Shown here: in pieces, positions 15,863 to 24,225 of the stretch
How the letters are laid out: each line of letters opens with the position of its first letter
How positions within the stretch are numbered: the first letter of the stretch is position 1
Source of the DNA: Microbispora sp. H13382
GTDB lineage: Bacteria; Actinomycetota; Actinomycetes; Streptosporangiales; Streptosporangiaceae
DNA: 64,000 nt
Assembly (NCBI RefSeq): GCF_014161445.1
Contig: NZ_JABBXA010000030.1
Span: 21,334 to 85,333 of the forward strand
Direction: 5' to 3'
Program-made: the position numbers and the translations under genes
The notes under the pieces: generated by a model
What the model saw: only the letters and a program-made list of their open reading frames with translations
Told to the model about the DNA's origin: nothing
Databases searched by the model: none

Positions 15863-17326
15863 ATGGTGCTGGACGGTGACACGTCCTCGCTCGCCGTCGG
15901 CACGTCGCGCGACTCGCCCGCCCATCCGATGCCCAGGCCGCCCGCGTGGGCGGTCCGATATCGGCTCACCGCGGCCGTCTGCGACATCCTGGGCGCCCTT
16001 CTCGCGGGGGTCACCGCCGTGGTGATCCGGTTCGGCGAGGTTACTCCGTACGTGACGCCGTATGTCATGGCGAGCGCCGCGCTGCCCGCCGTCTGGGTGG
16101 TGATCCTGGTCCTCAGCCGGGCGTACGAGCCGCGCCTGATCGGCGTGGGGGCGGAGGAGTTCCGCCGGGTCGCGCGGGCGGGCTTCACGTTGGTCGCGGG
16201 CGTCGCGATCGCCGCGTACGCGGCGAAGACCGACATCGCCCGCGGCTACGTGCTGATCGCGCTGCCGCTCGCCACCGCGCTCACCCTCGCCGCCCGGTAC
16301 GGCCTGCGGCGGCGGCTGCACCGCAGGCGGGCGAGGGGCGAGGGCGGCATGCGCAGGGTCGTGGCCGTGGGCCACCGGACGGCGATCGCCGAACTGGTCG
16401 GCACCTTCCGCAGGGAGCGCTACCACGGCATGGAGGTGGTGGCCGCCTGCGTGCCCGCCTACGCCACCGGCGGGGTCGGCGACGTGCCGGTGCTGGGCGA
16501 CTTCACCGACGTGCCGCTGGTGGTGGAGCAGGTCCGGGCCGACACGGTCGCGGTGCTCGCCTGCCCCGAGCTGGACGGCACGGCGCTGCGCAGGCTGGCC
16601 TGGCGGCTGGAGCGCACCCGCACCGACCTCGTGGTGGCGCCCGCGCTGATGGAGGTAGCCGGCCCGCGGACCGCGATCCGGCCCGTCGCCGGGCTCCCGC
16701 TGCTGCACGTGGAGCATCCCGAGCTGGCGGGCGGACGCCGGTTGGTCAAGGACGTGTTCGACCGGCTGGTCGCCGGCGCGGCGCTGGTCGTGCTGGCCCC
16801 GCTGCTGGCCGCCGTCGCCGTGGCCGTACGGGCGACCGGCCCGGGCCCCGCCCTGTTCCGTCAGCGGCGGGTCGGCAGGGACGGCGCGGAGTTCACGATC
16901 CTCAAGTTCCGCACCATGCGGCGGGACGCGGAGGCCCGCAAGGTCGAGCTGGTCAGCGACGCCGAGGGTGTGCTGTTCAAGGTGCGCAGGGATCCGCGGG
17001 TCACCCCGCTCGGCGCCGCGCTGCGGCGTTACTCGATCGACGAGCTGCCACAGCTCATCAACGTGCTGCGGGGCGACATGTCGCTCGTCGGGCCGCGTCC
17101 GCCGCTGCCCGAGGAGGTCGCGCGGTACGGCGACGACGTACGCAGGAGGCTGGTGGTGCGGCCGGGAATGACCGGGCTCTGGCAGGTCAACGGCCGGTCT
17201 GACCTCTCGTGGGAGGAATCGGTACGGTTGGACCTACGTTATGTCGAGAACTGGTCTCTCATGCTGGATCTGCAGATCTTATGGAAGACGTGGTCTGCGG
17301 TCGCGCGCGGAGCGGGAGCGTACTGA
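15863..17326 (+). CDS. Polyprenyl-phosphate glycosylphosphotransferase (priming enzyme of exopolysaccharide synthesis)
   Basis: A 487-residue membrane enzyme of the WbaP/WcaJ class. It moves a sugar-1-phosphate to undecaprenyl phosphate and so starts a lipid-linked repeat unit. About four N-terminal membrane helices (35-165) are followed by a nucleotide-fold region, a further helix (about 305-327), and the catalytic sugar transferase domain with KFRTM, DELPQLINVLRGDMS, VGPRPPLP and PGMTGLWQVNGR. The ATG lies just behind AGGGGG. cysQ starts three bases after its stop. With the second polysaccharide locus at 36-46 kb it probably primes the same polymer. Confidence 0.92.
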   Translation: MVLDGDTSSLAVGTSRDSPAHPMPRPPAWAVRYRLTAAVCDILGALLAGVTAVVIRFGEVTPYVTPYVMASAALPAVWVVILVLSRAYEPRLIGVGAEEFRRVARAGFTLVAGVAIAAYAAKTDIARGYVLIALPLATALTLAARYGLRRRLHRRRARGEGGMRRVVAVGHRTAIAELVGTFRRERYHGMEVVAACVPAYATGGVGDVPVLGDFTDVPLVVEQVRADTVAVLACPELDGTALRRLAWRLERTRTDLVVAPALMEVAGPRTAIRPVAGLPLLHVEHPELAGGRRLVKDVFDRLVAGAALVVLAPLLAAVAVAVRATGPGPALFRQRRVGRDGAEFTILKFRTMRRDAEARKVELVSDAEGVLFKVRRDPRVTPLGAALRRYSIDELPQLINVLRGDMSLVGPRPPLPEEVARYGDDVRRRLVVRPGMTGLWQVNGRSDLSWEESVRLDLRYVENWSLMLDLQILWKTWSAVARGAGAY

Positions 17327-17328
17327 GA

Positions 17329-18129
17329 ATGACGATGCGGGACGACCATTCCCTTGCCGGGCAGTTGGCGACGGAGGCGGGGGAGCGGCTTGTGGAGCTG
17401 CGCGCCCGTATCGGGTTCGCGGACGCCCGGGCGTTGAAGGACGCCGGTGACCAGGCCTCGCACCGATTCCTCATGGACGCGCTGGCGCGGCTGCGGCCGG
17501 ACGACGCCGTGCTGTCGGAGGAGGCGACCCGCGAGGAGCGGATGGACCCCCGGCGGCTGTCGGCCGAGCGGGTGTGGATCGTCGACCCCCTCGACGGCAC
17601 CCGCGAGTTCTCCGAGCAGGGCCGCACGGACTGGGCCGTCCACGTGGCGCTGTGGGAACGCGGCCGTCTCACGGCCGGTGCGGTCGCTCTGCCCGCCTGG
17701 CCGGGATCGGCCCAAAAACCGGCACAGGGTCGTACGCTCACGACGGCGGCGCCGCCCGAGCTGCCGGAGAAGGTGCGCGAGCCATTCCGCATCGCGGTCA
17801 GCCGCACCCGGCCGCCCGAGTTCGTCCGTGAGCTGGCCGCCCGCCTCGGCGGGGAACTCGTCCCCATCGGCTCGGCCGGTGCCAAGATCGCCGCGGTCCT
17901 CACCGGAGAGGTCGAGGCGTACGTGCACGCCGGGGGCCAGTACGAGTGGGACTCGGCCGCACCGGTCGCGGTGGCGGTCGCGGCGGGGGCCCACGCGAGC
18001 AGGATCGACGGCTCACCCCTGACCTACAACCAGGGGGACCCCTCACTGCCGGATATCCTGGTCTCCCTACCGGATCTGGCGCCAACGTTGCTCGCCGGAA
18101 TCCGTGACCTGCATCGCCAGACTCCGTGA
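17329..18129 (+). CDS. cysQ: 3'(2'),5'-bisphosphate nucleotidase, CysQ-like
   Basis: A 266-residue Mg-dependent phosphatase of the inositol monophosphatase fold. Metal-site motifs are visible: VLSEEA, DPLDGTREF and YEWDSAAPVA. Next to cysD and cysN the likely substrate is 3'-phosphoadenosine 5'-phosphate (PAP), the inhibitory by-product of sulfotransferases and PAPS reductase. The ATG at 17329 follows the previous stop by two bases, and its stop lies a few bases before cysD, so it is part of one operon. Confidence 0.88.
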   Translation: MTMRDDHSLAGQLATEAGERLVELRARIGFADARALKDAGDQASHRFLMDALARLRPDDAVLSEEATREERMDPRRLSAERVWIVDPLDGTREFSEQGRTDWAVHVALWERGRLTAGAVALPAWPGSAQKPAQGRTLTTAAPPELPEKVREPFRIAVSRTRPPEFVRELAARLGGELVPIGSAGAKIAAVLTGEVEAYVHAGGQYEWDSAAPVAVAVAAGAHASRIDGSPLTYNQGDPSLPDILVSLPDLAPTLLAGIRDLHRQTP

Positions 18130-18140
18130 AGGAAGTCCCC

Positions 18141-19055
18141 ATGCTTCAGCGTGACTACACCACGTCGCAGCTCGACGTGCTCGAGGCCGAGGCGATCCAC
18201 ATCATGCGCGAGGTCGCGGCCGAGTTCGAGCGCCCGTGTCTGCTCTTCTCCGGCGGCAAGGACTCGATCGTCATGCTGAGGGTCGCGGAGAAGGCCTTCT
18301 GGCCGGCGCCGATCCCCTTCCCTCTGATGCACGTGGACACCGGCCACAACTTCACCGAGGTGATCGAGTTCCGCGACCGGCGGGTCGCCGAGCTCGGCGC
18401 GCGGCTGGTGGTCGCCTCGGTCCAGGCGTCGATCGACGCCGGACGGGTGGCCGAGCAGACCGGGCGGCGGGCCTCCCGCAACCGGCTGCAGACCACGACG
18501 CTGCTGGACGCGATCGAGGAGCAGGAGTTCGACGCGGTGTTCGGCGGGGCCCGGCGCGACGAGGAGAAGGCCCGGGCCAAGGAGCGGGTGTTCTCCTTCC
18601 GCGACGAGTTCGGCCAGTGGGACCCGAAGAACCAGCGCCCCGAGCTGTGGAACCTCTACAACACCAAGATCAGCAGGGGCGAGCACATCCGGGTGTTCCC
18701 CCTGTCGAACTGGACCGAGCTGGACGTGTGGCACTACATCCGGCGCGAGGGAATCGAAATCCCGTCGATCTACTTCGCCCACTCGCGCAGGGTCTTCGAA
18801 CGCGACGGCATGCTGCTGGCCGACGCCGAGGTGGTCCAGCGGGGCGACGACGAGCCGGCGTTCGACGCGGTCGTCCGCTACCGCACCGTCGGCGACATGA
18901 CCTGCACCGGCGCCGTCGCCTCCACCGCCACGACGGTGGAGCAGATCATCGACGAGATCGCCGCCACCCGGATCACCGAGCGCGGCGCCACCCGCGCCGA
19001 CGACCGGGCCTCCGAGGCCGCCATGGAAGATCGCAAGAAGGAAGGCTACTTCTGA
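18141..19055 (+). CDS. cysD: Sulfate adenylyltransferase subunit 2 (ATP pyrophosphatase)
   Basis: A 304-residue protein that adenylates sulfate to APS. The PP-loop is seen in LLFSGGKDSIVML and the family sequence continues with HVDTGHNF, FGGARRDEEKARAKER and SNWTELDVWHYI. ATG at 18141 is preferred over a GTG at 18126 because AGGAAG sits five bases upstream. The stop and the cysN start overlap (TGATG), giving a coupled heterodimer. Confidence 0.96.
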   Translation: MLQRDYTTSQLDVLEAEAIHIMREVAAEFERPCLLFSGGKDSIVMLRVAEKAFWPAPIPFPLMHVDTGHNFTEVIEFRDRRVAELGARLVVASVQASIDAGRVAEQTGRRASRNRLQTTTLLDAIEEQEFDAVFGGARRDEEKARAKERVFSFRDEFGQWDPKNQRPELWNLYNTKISRGEHIRVFPLSNWTELDVWHYIRREGIEIPSIYFAHSRRVFERDGMLLADAEVVQRGDDEPAFDAVVRYRTVGDMTCTGAVASTATTVEQIIDEIAATRITERGATRADDRASEAAMEDRKKEGYF

Positions 19056-20317
19056 TGGACATCCTTCGTTTCGCGACGGCGGGCAGCGTCGACGACGGCA
19101 AGTCGACGCTGATCGGGCGGCTGCTGTTCGACTCCAAGGCGATCTTCGAGGACCAGCTCGAGGCGGTGGAGCGCACCTCCCGCGACCGGGGCACGGAATA
19201 CACCGACCTGTCGCTGCTGACCGACGGCCTGCGGGCCGAGCGCGAGCAGGGCATCACGATCGACGTGGCCTACCGCTACTTCGCCACGCCGAAGCGGAAG
19301 TTCATCATCGCCGACACCCCCGGGCACATCCAGTACACCCGGAACATGGTCACCGGCGCCTCCACCGCCGACCTGGCGATCATCTTGATCGACGCGCGCA
19401 AGGGCGTGCTGGAGCAGTCGCGGCGGCACGCCTTCCTGACCACGCTGCTGCGGGTGCCGCACCTCGTGCTCGCGGTCAACAAGATGGACCTCGTCGACTA
19501 CTCCGAGGCCCGGTTCGAGGAGATCCGCGAGGAGTTCACCTCGTTCGCGAGCAAGCTCAACGCCTCGGACCTGACGTTCATCCCCATCTCGGCCCTGCAC
19601 GGCGACAACGTCGTGTCCCGGTCGGAGAACATGCCGTGGTACGAGGGCTCGTCGCTGCTGCACCACCTGGAGAACGTGCACATCGCCTCCGACCGCAACC
19701 TGGTCGACGTGCGCTTCCCCGTGCAGTACGTCATCCGCCCGCACAACGCGACCAACCAGGAGCTGCACGACTACCGGGGCTACGCCGGGCAGGTCGCGGG
19801 CGGCGTGCTCAAGCCCGGCGACGAGGTGCTGCACCTGCCCTCCGGCCTGACCACGACGATCACCGCGATCGACACGTTCGACGGCCCGGTGCAGGAGGCG
19901 TTCGCGCCGATGTCGGTCACCCTGCGCCTGGGTGACGACATCGACATCTCCCGGGGCGACATGATCTGCCGGCCGAACAACCAGCCGCAGGCCGCCCAGG
20001 AGATCGACGCCATGGTCTGCTGGATGGCCGACGGCCTGAAGCTCCAGCCCCGCTCCAAGCTGATCATCAAGCACACCACCCGTACGGCCCGGGCCCTCGT
20101 GCGCGACCTGCACTACCGGCTCGACGTCAACACCCTGCACCGGGACGAGTCGGTCACCGCCCTCGGCCTGAACGAGATCGGCCGGGTGTCGCTGCGGACG
20201 ACCCAGCCGCTGTTCGTGGACGACTACGCCCGCAATCGCCTGACCGGCGGCTTCATCCTGATCGACGAGGCCACCAACGGCACCGTCGGCGCCGGGATGA
20301 TCGTCGACGCGCGCTGA
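19055..20317 (+). CDS. cysN: Sulfate adenylyltransferase subunit 1 (GTPase)
   Basis: A 420-residue EF-Tu-like GTPase that drives APS formation by CysD. GTPase motifs are GSVDDGKSTLIG (G1), DTPGH (G3) and NKMDLV (G4). The protein ends after the beta-barrel domains, so there is no fused APS kinase (the long CysNC form); that activity is supplied by the separate gene at 45015-46232. The TGATG overlap with cysD shows coupling. A strong hairpin follows. Confidence 0.96.
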   Translation: MDILRFATAGSVDDGKSTLIGRLLFDSKAIFEDQLEAVERTSRDRGTEYTDLSLLTDGLRAEREQGITIDVAYRYFATPKRKFIIADTPGHIQYTRNMVTGASTADLAIILIDARKGVLEQSRRHAFLTTLLRVPHLVLAVNKMDLVDYSEARFEEIREEFTSFASKLNASDLTFIPISALHGDNVVSRSENMPWYEGSSLLHHLENVHIASDRNLVDVRFPVQYVIRPHNATNQELHDYRGYAGQVAGGVLKPGDEVLHLPSGLTTTITAIDTFDGPVQEAFAPMSVTLRLGDDIDISRGDMICRPNNQPQAAQEIDAMVCWMADGLKLQPRSKLIIKHTTRTARALVRDLHYRLDVNTLHRDESVTALGLNEIGRVSLRTTQPLFVDDYARNRLTGGFILIDEATNGTVGAGMIVDAR

Positions 20318-20351
20318 CCAGCGCTTCCCGAAAGTCCCGAGAGGACCTGAG

Positions 20352-20385
20352 GGCGAGGCACGGGACGGTGATCCGGTGCCTCGCC
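20352..20385. terminator. Bidirectional terminator between cysN and a convergent oxidoreductase
   Basis: GGCGAGGCAC and GTGCCTCGCC form a 10-bp perfect stem around a 14-base loop, 34 bases after cysN and 37 bases before the end of the opposing gene. It can serve both strands. Confidence 0.7.
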
Positions 20386-20422
20386 TCCCCGGGCCCGCGC
20401 GGCACTCGCGGGTCATGCCGCG

Positions 20423-21640
20423 CTACGGAGCGGCGAGGATCTCCAGTGGCCGATCGGGGTCGGCCAGCGCTTGGGGCGTGACGGGCGTCCCGGCGCGTAT
20501 CAGCCTCTTGATCGGCTCGACGACGTCCCAGACGTTGACGTTCATGCCGGCCAGGACGCGATCGCCGCTGAGCCAGAACGCGATGAACCGCCGGGCCGCG
20601 ACGTCGCCCCGGAAGACCACCTGGTCGTAGCCGCCCGGCTCGACGTGGCCGACGTACTCCATGCCGAGGTCGTACTGGTCGGTGTAGAAGTAGGGCAGGT
20701 CCTCGTAGACCGCGTCCCTGCCCAGCATGGCGGCGGCGGCGACGGCGGGCTGTTTGAGCGCGTTGGCCCAGTGTTCGACCCGTACGTGTTTGCCCAGTAG
20801 AGGGTGGTAGGCGTTGGCGACGTCCCCGGCGGCGACGATGTCCGGGTCGCCGGTCCGCAGGGTCGCGTCCACCACGATGCCGTTGTCCACGTGCAGCCCG
20901 GCGCGCAGGGCGAGCCGCACCTCGGGCTCGGCGCCGACGCCGACGAGGACGGCGTCGGCGGCGATCTCGTCGCCGTCGCCCAGACGTACGCCCGAGGGCG
21001 TGATCTCGCTGACGGTGACCCCCAGCCGGAGGTCGACGCCGTGGTCACGGTGCAGGCCGGCGAAGACCTGGGCGGCCTCGGGCCCGAGCACGCGCAGCAG
21101 CGGCAGCCGCGCCGTCTCCAGCACCGTGACCGCGACGCCGGCCTGCCGGGCGGCCGCGGTGACCTCCAGCCCGATCCAGCCGGCCCCGATCACCGCCAGC
21201 CGGGACACGCTCCCGAGGACGTCCCGGAGCGACTCGCAGTCCTCGATGCGGCGCAGGTAGCGCACGTGCGGCTCCTGTGCGCCGGGGATCGGCGGCCGTC
21301 GCGGCCGGGCCCCGGTGGCCAGCAGCAGTTTGTCGTATTCGATCGCGCCTCCGTCGGCCAGTTCGACGCGGTGAGCGCCGCGGTCGAGGCCGGTCGCGGC
21401 CACGCCGAGCAGCAGCTCGACGTCGTGCTCGGCGTACCAGCCGTCCTGGTGGACGAAGACGCCGGCCCGGTCGGTCGTGCCCGTCAGGTAGCCCTTGGAC
21501 AGAGGGGGCCGCTCATAGGGGTGGTGCGGCTCGGCGCCGATCAAGGCGATCCGTCCGTCGAACCCCTGCTCGCGCAGGGCTTCGGCGGCTTTGGCCCCGG
21601 CCAGACCGGCTCCGACGATCACGAATCTCTGCTGTGTCAC
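20423..21640 (-). CDS. NAD(P)/FAD-dependent ferredoxin reductase-type oxidoreductase
   Basis: A 405-residue flavoprotein with FAD motif FVIVGAGLAGAKAAEAL, NAD motif AVIGAGWIGLEV and second FAD motif DIVAAGDVANAY. It is the same class as the Rieske-operon reductase, with the C-terminal YFYTDQYDLGMEYVGH. GTG at 21640 has AAGGAGG seven bases upstream. It is last in a folE-containing gene group; no ferredoxin gene is next to it, so its electron acceptor is unknown. Confidence 0.87.
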   Translation of the reverse strand: MTQQRFVIVGAGLAGAKAAEALREQGFDGRIALIGAEPHHPYERPPLSKGYLTGTTDRAGVFVHQDGWYAEHDVELLLGVAATGLDRGAHRVELADGGAIEYDKLLLATGARPRRPPIPGAQEPHVRYLRRIEDCESLRDVLGSVSRLAVIGAGWIGLEVTAAARQAGVAVTVLETARLPLLRVLGPEAAQVFAGLHRDHGVDLRLGVTVSEITPSGVRLGDGDEIAADAVLVGVGAEPEVRLALRAGLHVDNGIVVDATLRTGDPDIVAAGDVANAYHPLLGKHVRVEHWANALKQPAVAAAAMLGRDAVYEDLPYFYTDQYDLGMEYVGHVEPGGYDQVVFRGDVAARRFIAFWLSGDRVLAGMNVNVWDVVEPIKRLIRAGTPVTPQALADPDRPLEILAAP

Positions 21641-21656
21641 GGCGATGCCTCCTTCT

Positions 21657-22256
21657 TCAGGGGCGGGTGGCGGTGAGGGCGAAGAACTCCTGACGGGAGC
21701 GGGCGTCCTCCCTCAGGATGCCCGACAGCGTCGAGGTGACGGTGGTCGAGCCGACCGCCCGTACTCCCCGCAGAGTCATGCAGGTGTGCTCGGCCTCGAT
21801 CACGACGCCGACCCCGGCGGGCCGCAACCGGTCGGCGAGCCAGTCGGCCACCTGTTTGGTGAGACGTTCCTGCACCTGCGGCCGGCGGGCGAAGTGCTCG
21901 ACGACACGGGCCAGCTTGGACAGTCCGAGGATGCGGTCGCCGGGAAGGTAGCCGACATGGGCGACTCCGGCGAAGGGCAGCAGGTGATGCTCGCAGACCG
22001 AGCGGACCGGGATCGACCGTGCCAGCACGAGTTCGTCGTAGCCCTCCTCGTTGGGGAAGGTGGTCAGGTCGAACGGGCGTGGCGTGAACAGCTCGGCATA
22101 CGCCTTGGCCATCCGCGCCGGAGTCTCCCGCAGGCTCTCGGAGTCCGTGGAGATGCCCAGCGCCTCCAGGAACTCGCCGGCCGCCCGCTCGGCGGCGGCC
22201 AGGTCCACACCGTCGCGTGGCTCGGCGATCACCCGCAGGGCGGTACCGGGACGCAT
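21657..22256 (-). CDS. folE: GTP cyclohydrolase I
   Basis: A 199-residue enzyme that turns GTP into dihydroneopterin triphosphate, the first step to folate and pterins. Zinc and active-site residues are visible in RSVCEHHLLPF and EAEHTCMTLRGV, and LGLSKLARVVEHFARRPQVQ is the family core. ATG at 22256, GGAGG six bases upstream inside the end of the preceding gene. The setting, among two membrane proteins and an oxidoreductase rather than folate genes, suggests a second, specially regulated copy, but the rest of the genome is not visible. Confidence 0.95.
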   Translation of the reverse strand: MRPGTALRVIAEPRDGVDLAAAERAAGEFLEALGISTDSESLRETPARMAKAYAELFTPRPFDLTTFPNEEGYDELVLARSIPVRSVCEHHLLPFAGVAHVGYLPGDRILGLSKLARVVEHFARRPQVQERLTKQVADWLADRLRPAGVGVVIEAEHTCMTLRGVRAVGSTTVTSTLSGILREDARSRQEFFALTATRP

Positions 22257-22257
22257 C

Positions 22258-22686
22258 TCAGCCTCCGCTCACGCCGAGCGCGGTCAGCAGCACCAGCACC
22301 ACGGTGACCACGGCCAGCAGGCCGTGCCCGGCCACGACCACGACCGGGAAGTGCCGCTCGGGCGGTCCCGCCGTGCCGGTGGCGCCGGGCCCGCCGGCCA
22401 CCGCCGTACGGGCGCGGTAGGCGGGGATCCACCGGGCGAACATCGCGAAGCCCAGCAGCGCGACCGGGACCAGCAGGACCAGCGCGACCCACGCCAGGGC
22501 GGCGATGCCGGCGAACAGGTACACGATCCACACCACCAGCCCGGCGGCGGCCAGCGCGAAGTGACCGAAGATCAGCCCCGGTGAGAAGCGGCTGGTACGC
22601 CGTCCGCCTCTGGCGATCCAGGTGCCCAGCATCACGAAGCCGCCCACCGCGGTGAGCAACCACGTGACCAGTGCAGCGATACCCAT
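22258..22686 (-). CDS. Small integral membrane protein
   Basis: A 142-residue protein with four predicted membrane helices (about 5-25, 38-60, 63-85, 116-138) and an Arg-rich first loop GGRRTSRFS. I cannot name the family with confidence. AGGAGGAG precedes the ATG by nine bases. It ends one base before folE and follows the DUF2231 gene, so the three are co-transcribed. Confidence 0.7.
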   Translation of the reverse strand: MGIAALVTWLLTAVGGFVMLGTWIARGGRRTSRFSPGLIFGHFALAAAGLVVWIVYLFAGIAALAWVALVLLVPVALLGFAMFARWIPAYRARTAVAGGPGATGTAGPPERHFPVVVVAGHGLLAVVTVVLVLLTALGVSGG

Positions 22687-22718
22687 GACGAGTTCTCCTC
22701 CTGTTGGTGGAATGAGGG

Positions 22719-23276
22719 TCAGCGCCGGAAACCGTCGGCTTGGGTGACCTCGTCGGCCACCCGTACGCCGTAGCGGTAGGCGAGCTTGCCGCCCAGATAG
22801 CCGGAGACCACGAGCAGCGCCAGGCTGCCCGCGGAGAGCAGCAGCGGGCCGAGCGCGACCGGGCCCGCCGCTGTGTCGGCCGCTGTGCCCGCCGCTGTGC
22901 CCGCCGCTGTGTCGGCCGCTGGGCCGGCCTGACGCCACAGGAAGCCGGCGGCGTACGCGGCGGTGATCACGAGGTTGAGCCCCATGTGGAGCAGACCCGT
23001 GCGGAACGCCGGGGTGCCCGCCGGGATGGCGAACAGGTCGAGGAACCCGGCCATCGCCGCGGCCAGCGCGCCGAGCACGCCGATGGCGATGAGCCACTTC
23101 GAGCCCTCGGCCAGGAAACCCGGATCGGGAGCGAACCGGGACACCAGGTCGAAGACCATGCTCGCCACCCATGCGCCGATGGGCACGGCGACCAGCATCG
23201 GGTGGAACGGATGGCCGTACGGCCCGGCCAGCACCGCGCTCACCGGTCGTTTCGCCTCGTGCAGCTCACCGGTCAT
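22719..23276 (-). CDS. DUF2231-type membrane protein
   Basis: A 185-residue protein with about four membrane helices. The start GPYGHPFHPMLVAVPIGAWVA is typical of DUF2231, a family often found with heme or electron-transfer proteins and with two histidines in the first helix region. A loop at about 117-136 is a run of Ala/Thr/Asp/Gly repeats coded by 12-bp units. ATG 23276 is preferred for GGAGG five bases upstream. First gene of the group leading to folE. Confidence 0.78.
   Translation of the reverse strand: MTGELHEAKRPVSAVLAGPYGHPFHPMLVAVPIGAWVASMVFDLVSRFAPDPGFLAEGSKWLIAIGVLGALAAAMAGFLDLFAIPAGTPAFRTGLLHMGLNLVITAAYAAGFLWRQAGPAADTAAGTAAGTAADTAAGPVALGPLLLSAGSLALLVVSGYLGGKLAYRYGVRVADEVTQADGFRR
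22868..22927. repeat. Five 12-bp tandem repeats inside the DUF2231 gene
   Basis: Units start CCGCTGTG (four) or CCGCTGGG (one) and alternate CCGCTGTGTCGG with CCGCTGTGCCCG. On the minus strand they code an extramembrane loop rich in Ala, Thr, Asp and Gly. The length keeps frame, so copy-number change would be tolerated. Confidence 0.8.
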
Positions 23277-23403
23277 CGGGACCTCCGCGTGTGACATATT
23301 ACGCCAATGAATGTTGGTCTTATTCGGCCGGGCGGTCAAGGTGTTCGCGTACATCGACGTGGCTATGGTTTTCGACCGCGCAGGCGGGCGTTATCGTGGC
23401 AGG
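23277..23403. promoter_or_regulatory. Divergent control region for the DUF2231-folE group and the cysteine-rich regulator
   Basis: An AT-rich stretch holds TAATAT (minus strand, plus 23296-23301) as a likely -10 for the leftward genes, the short inverted repeat CCAA-N6-TTGG (23304-23317), and TATGGT (23364-23369) as a possible -10 for the rightward regulator. Self- and cross-regulation by the neighbouring regulator is inferred. Confidence 0.4.
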
Positions 23404-24093
23404 GTGACGACGGATCCCGCGATCAGTGCGGTGGCCGCGCTGGACGACGCGCTGCGGCAGGGCATGTACGCCTACATCCGCAGGGCGCGCCGCCCGGTGA
23501 CCCGGGACGAGGCCGCCGCCTCGGTCGGGATCTCCCGCAAGCTGGCCGCCTTCCATCTGGACAAACTGGTCGACGCCGGCCTGCTACGCGCCCGCTATGA
23601 GGCGGTCGGCGGCATCCGCAAGGTCGGCCGCACTCCGAAGGTCTACGAACCCACCGAGACCGACATCCGCGTCACGATTCCCGAACGCCGGCACGAGGTG
23701 CTGGCCGACATCCTCATGGACGCCGTTCTCGCGGAGCGTGAAGAGGAGAGCGCCCGCCAGGCGGCGGTCCGGGTCGCCGGCCGGCGCGGCGAGGAGATCG
23801 GCGCCGCGGAACGCGCCCGGGCCAAGCCCGGCCGCCTCGGCGCGGAACGCGCCCTCACCCTGCTCGAAGGCATGCTCGCGCGGCACGGCTTCGAGCCCGG
23901 CCGCGAGTCCCCCACCTGCGTGCGGCTGCGCAACTGCCCGTTCCATCCCCTGGCGGCGCGGGCCCCCGAGCTGGTCTGCGGGGTCAACCACGCCTTTCTC
24001 GACGGCATGCTCACCGGCCTGGAAGCCTCCAGGGTGCGGGCCGTCCTGGTGCCGCGGCCGGGAGAGTGCTGCGTCGAACTGCGCTCCTCCTGA
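23404..24093 (+). CDS. HTH regulator with C-terminal cysteine cluster (possible Fe-S sensor)
   Basis: A 229-residue protein. Residues about 15-75 are a winged helix (TRDEAAASVGISRKLAAFHL). The C-terminal part has cysteines in TCVRLRNCPFHP, LVCGVNHAF and GECCVEL, resembling SufR-like regulators that hold an iron-sulfur cluster. It could sense oxidants, nitric oxide or iron-sulfur status; this is not proven. The start is uncertain: GTG 23404 gives a normal N terminus but has no good ribosome site. Divergent from the DUF2231-folE-oxidoreductase group, which it probably controls. Confidence 0.75.
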   Translation: MTTDPAISAVAALDDALRQGMYAYIRRARRPVTRDEAAASVGISRKLAAFHLDKLVDAGLLRARYEAVGGIRKVGRTPKVYEPTETDIRVTIPERRHEVLADILMDAVLAEREEESARQAAVRVAGRRGEEIGAAERARAKPGRLGAERALTLLEGMLARHGFEPGRESPTCVRLRNCPFHPLAARAPELVCGVNHAFLDGMLTGLEASRVRAVLVPRPGECCVELRSS

Positions 24094-24225
24094 GGCGGCT
24101 TCCCCGGCACCGCCGGCTGCATCCGTCCCCGGGTGGCGGGCTCGTAGATCCTTTGGTGATTGCCAGCCGTCCGATCACCCTCCGCGCTAGTGTCGTCACG
24201 TTTCGCATCCATTCATGGAGGACAC

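Noticed and set aside
22868..22927. CRISPR-like array
   Set aside because: Units are 12 bp without spacers and in frame within a coding gene.
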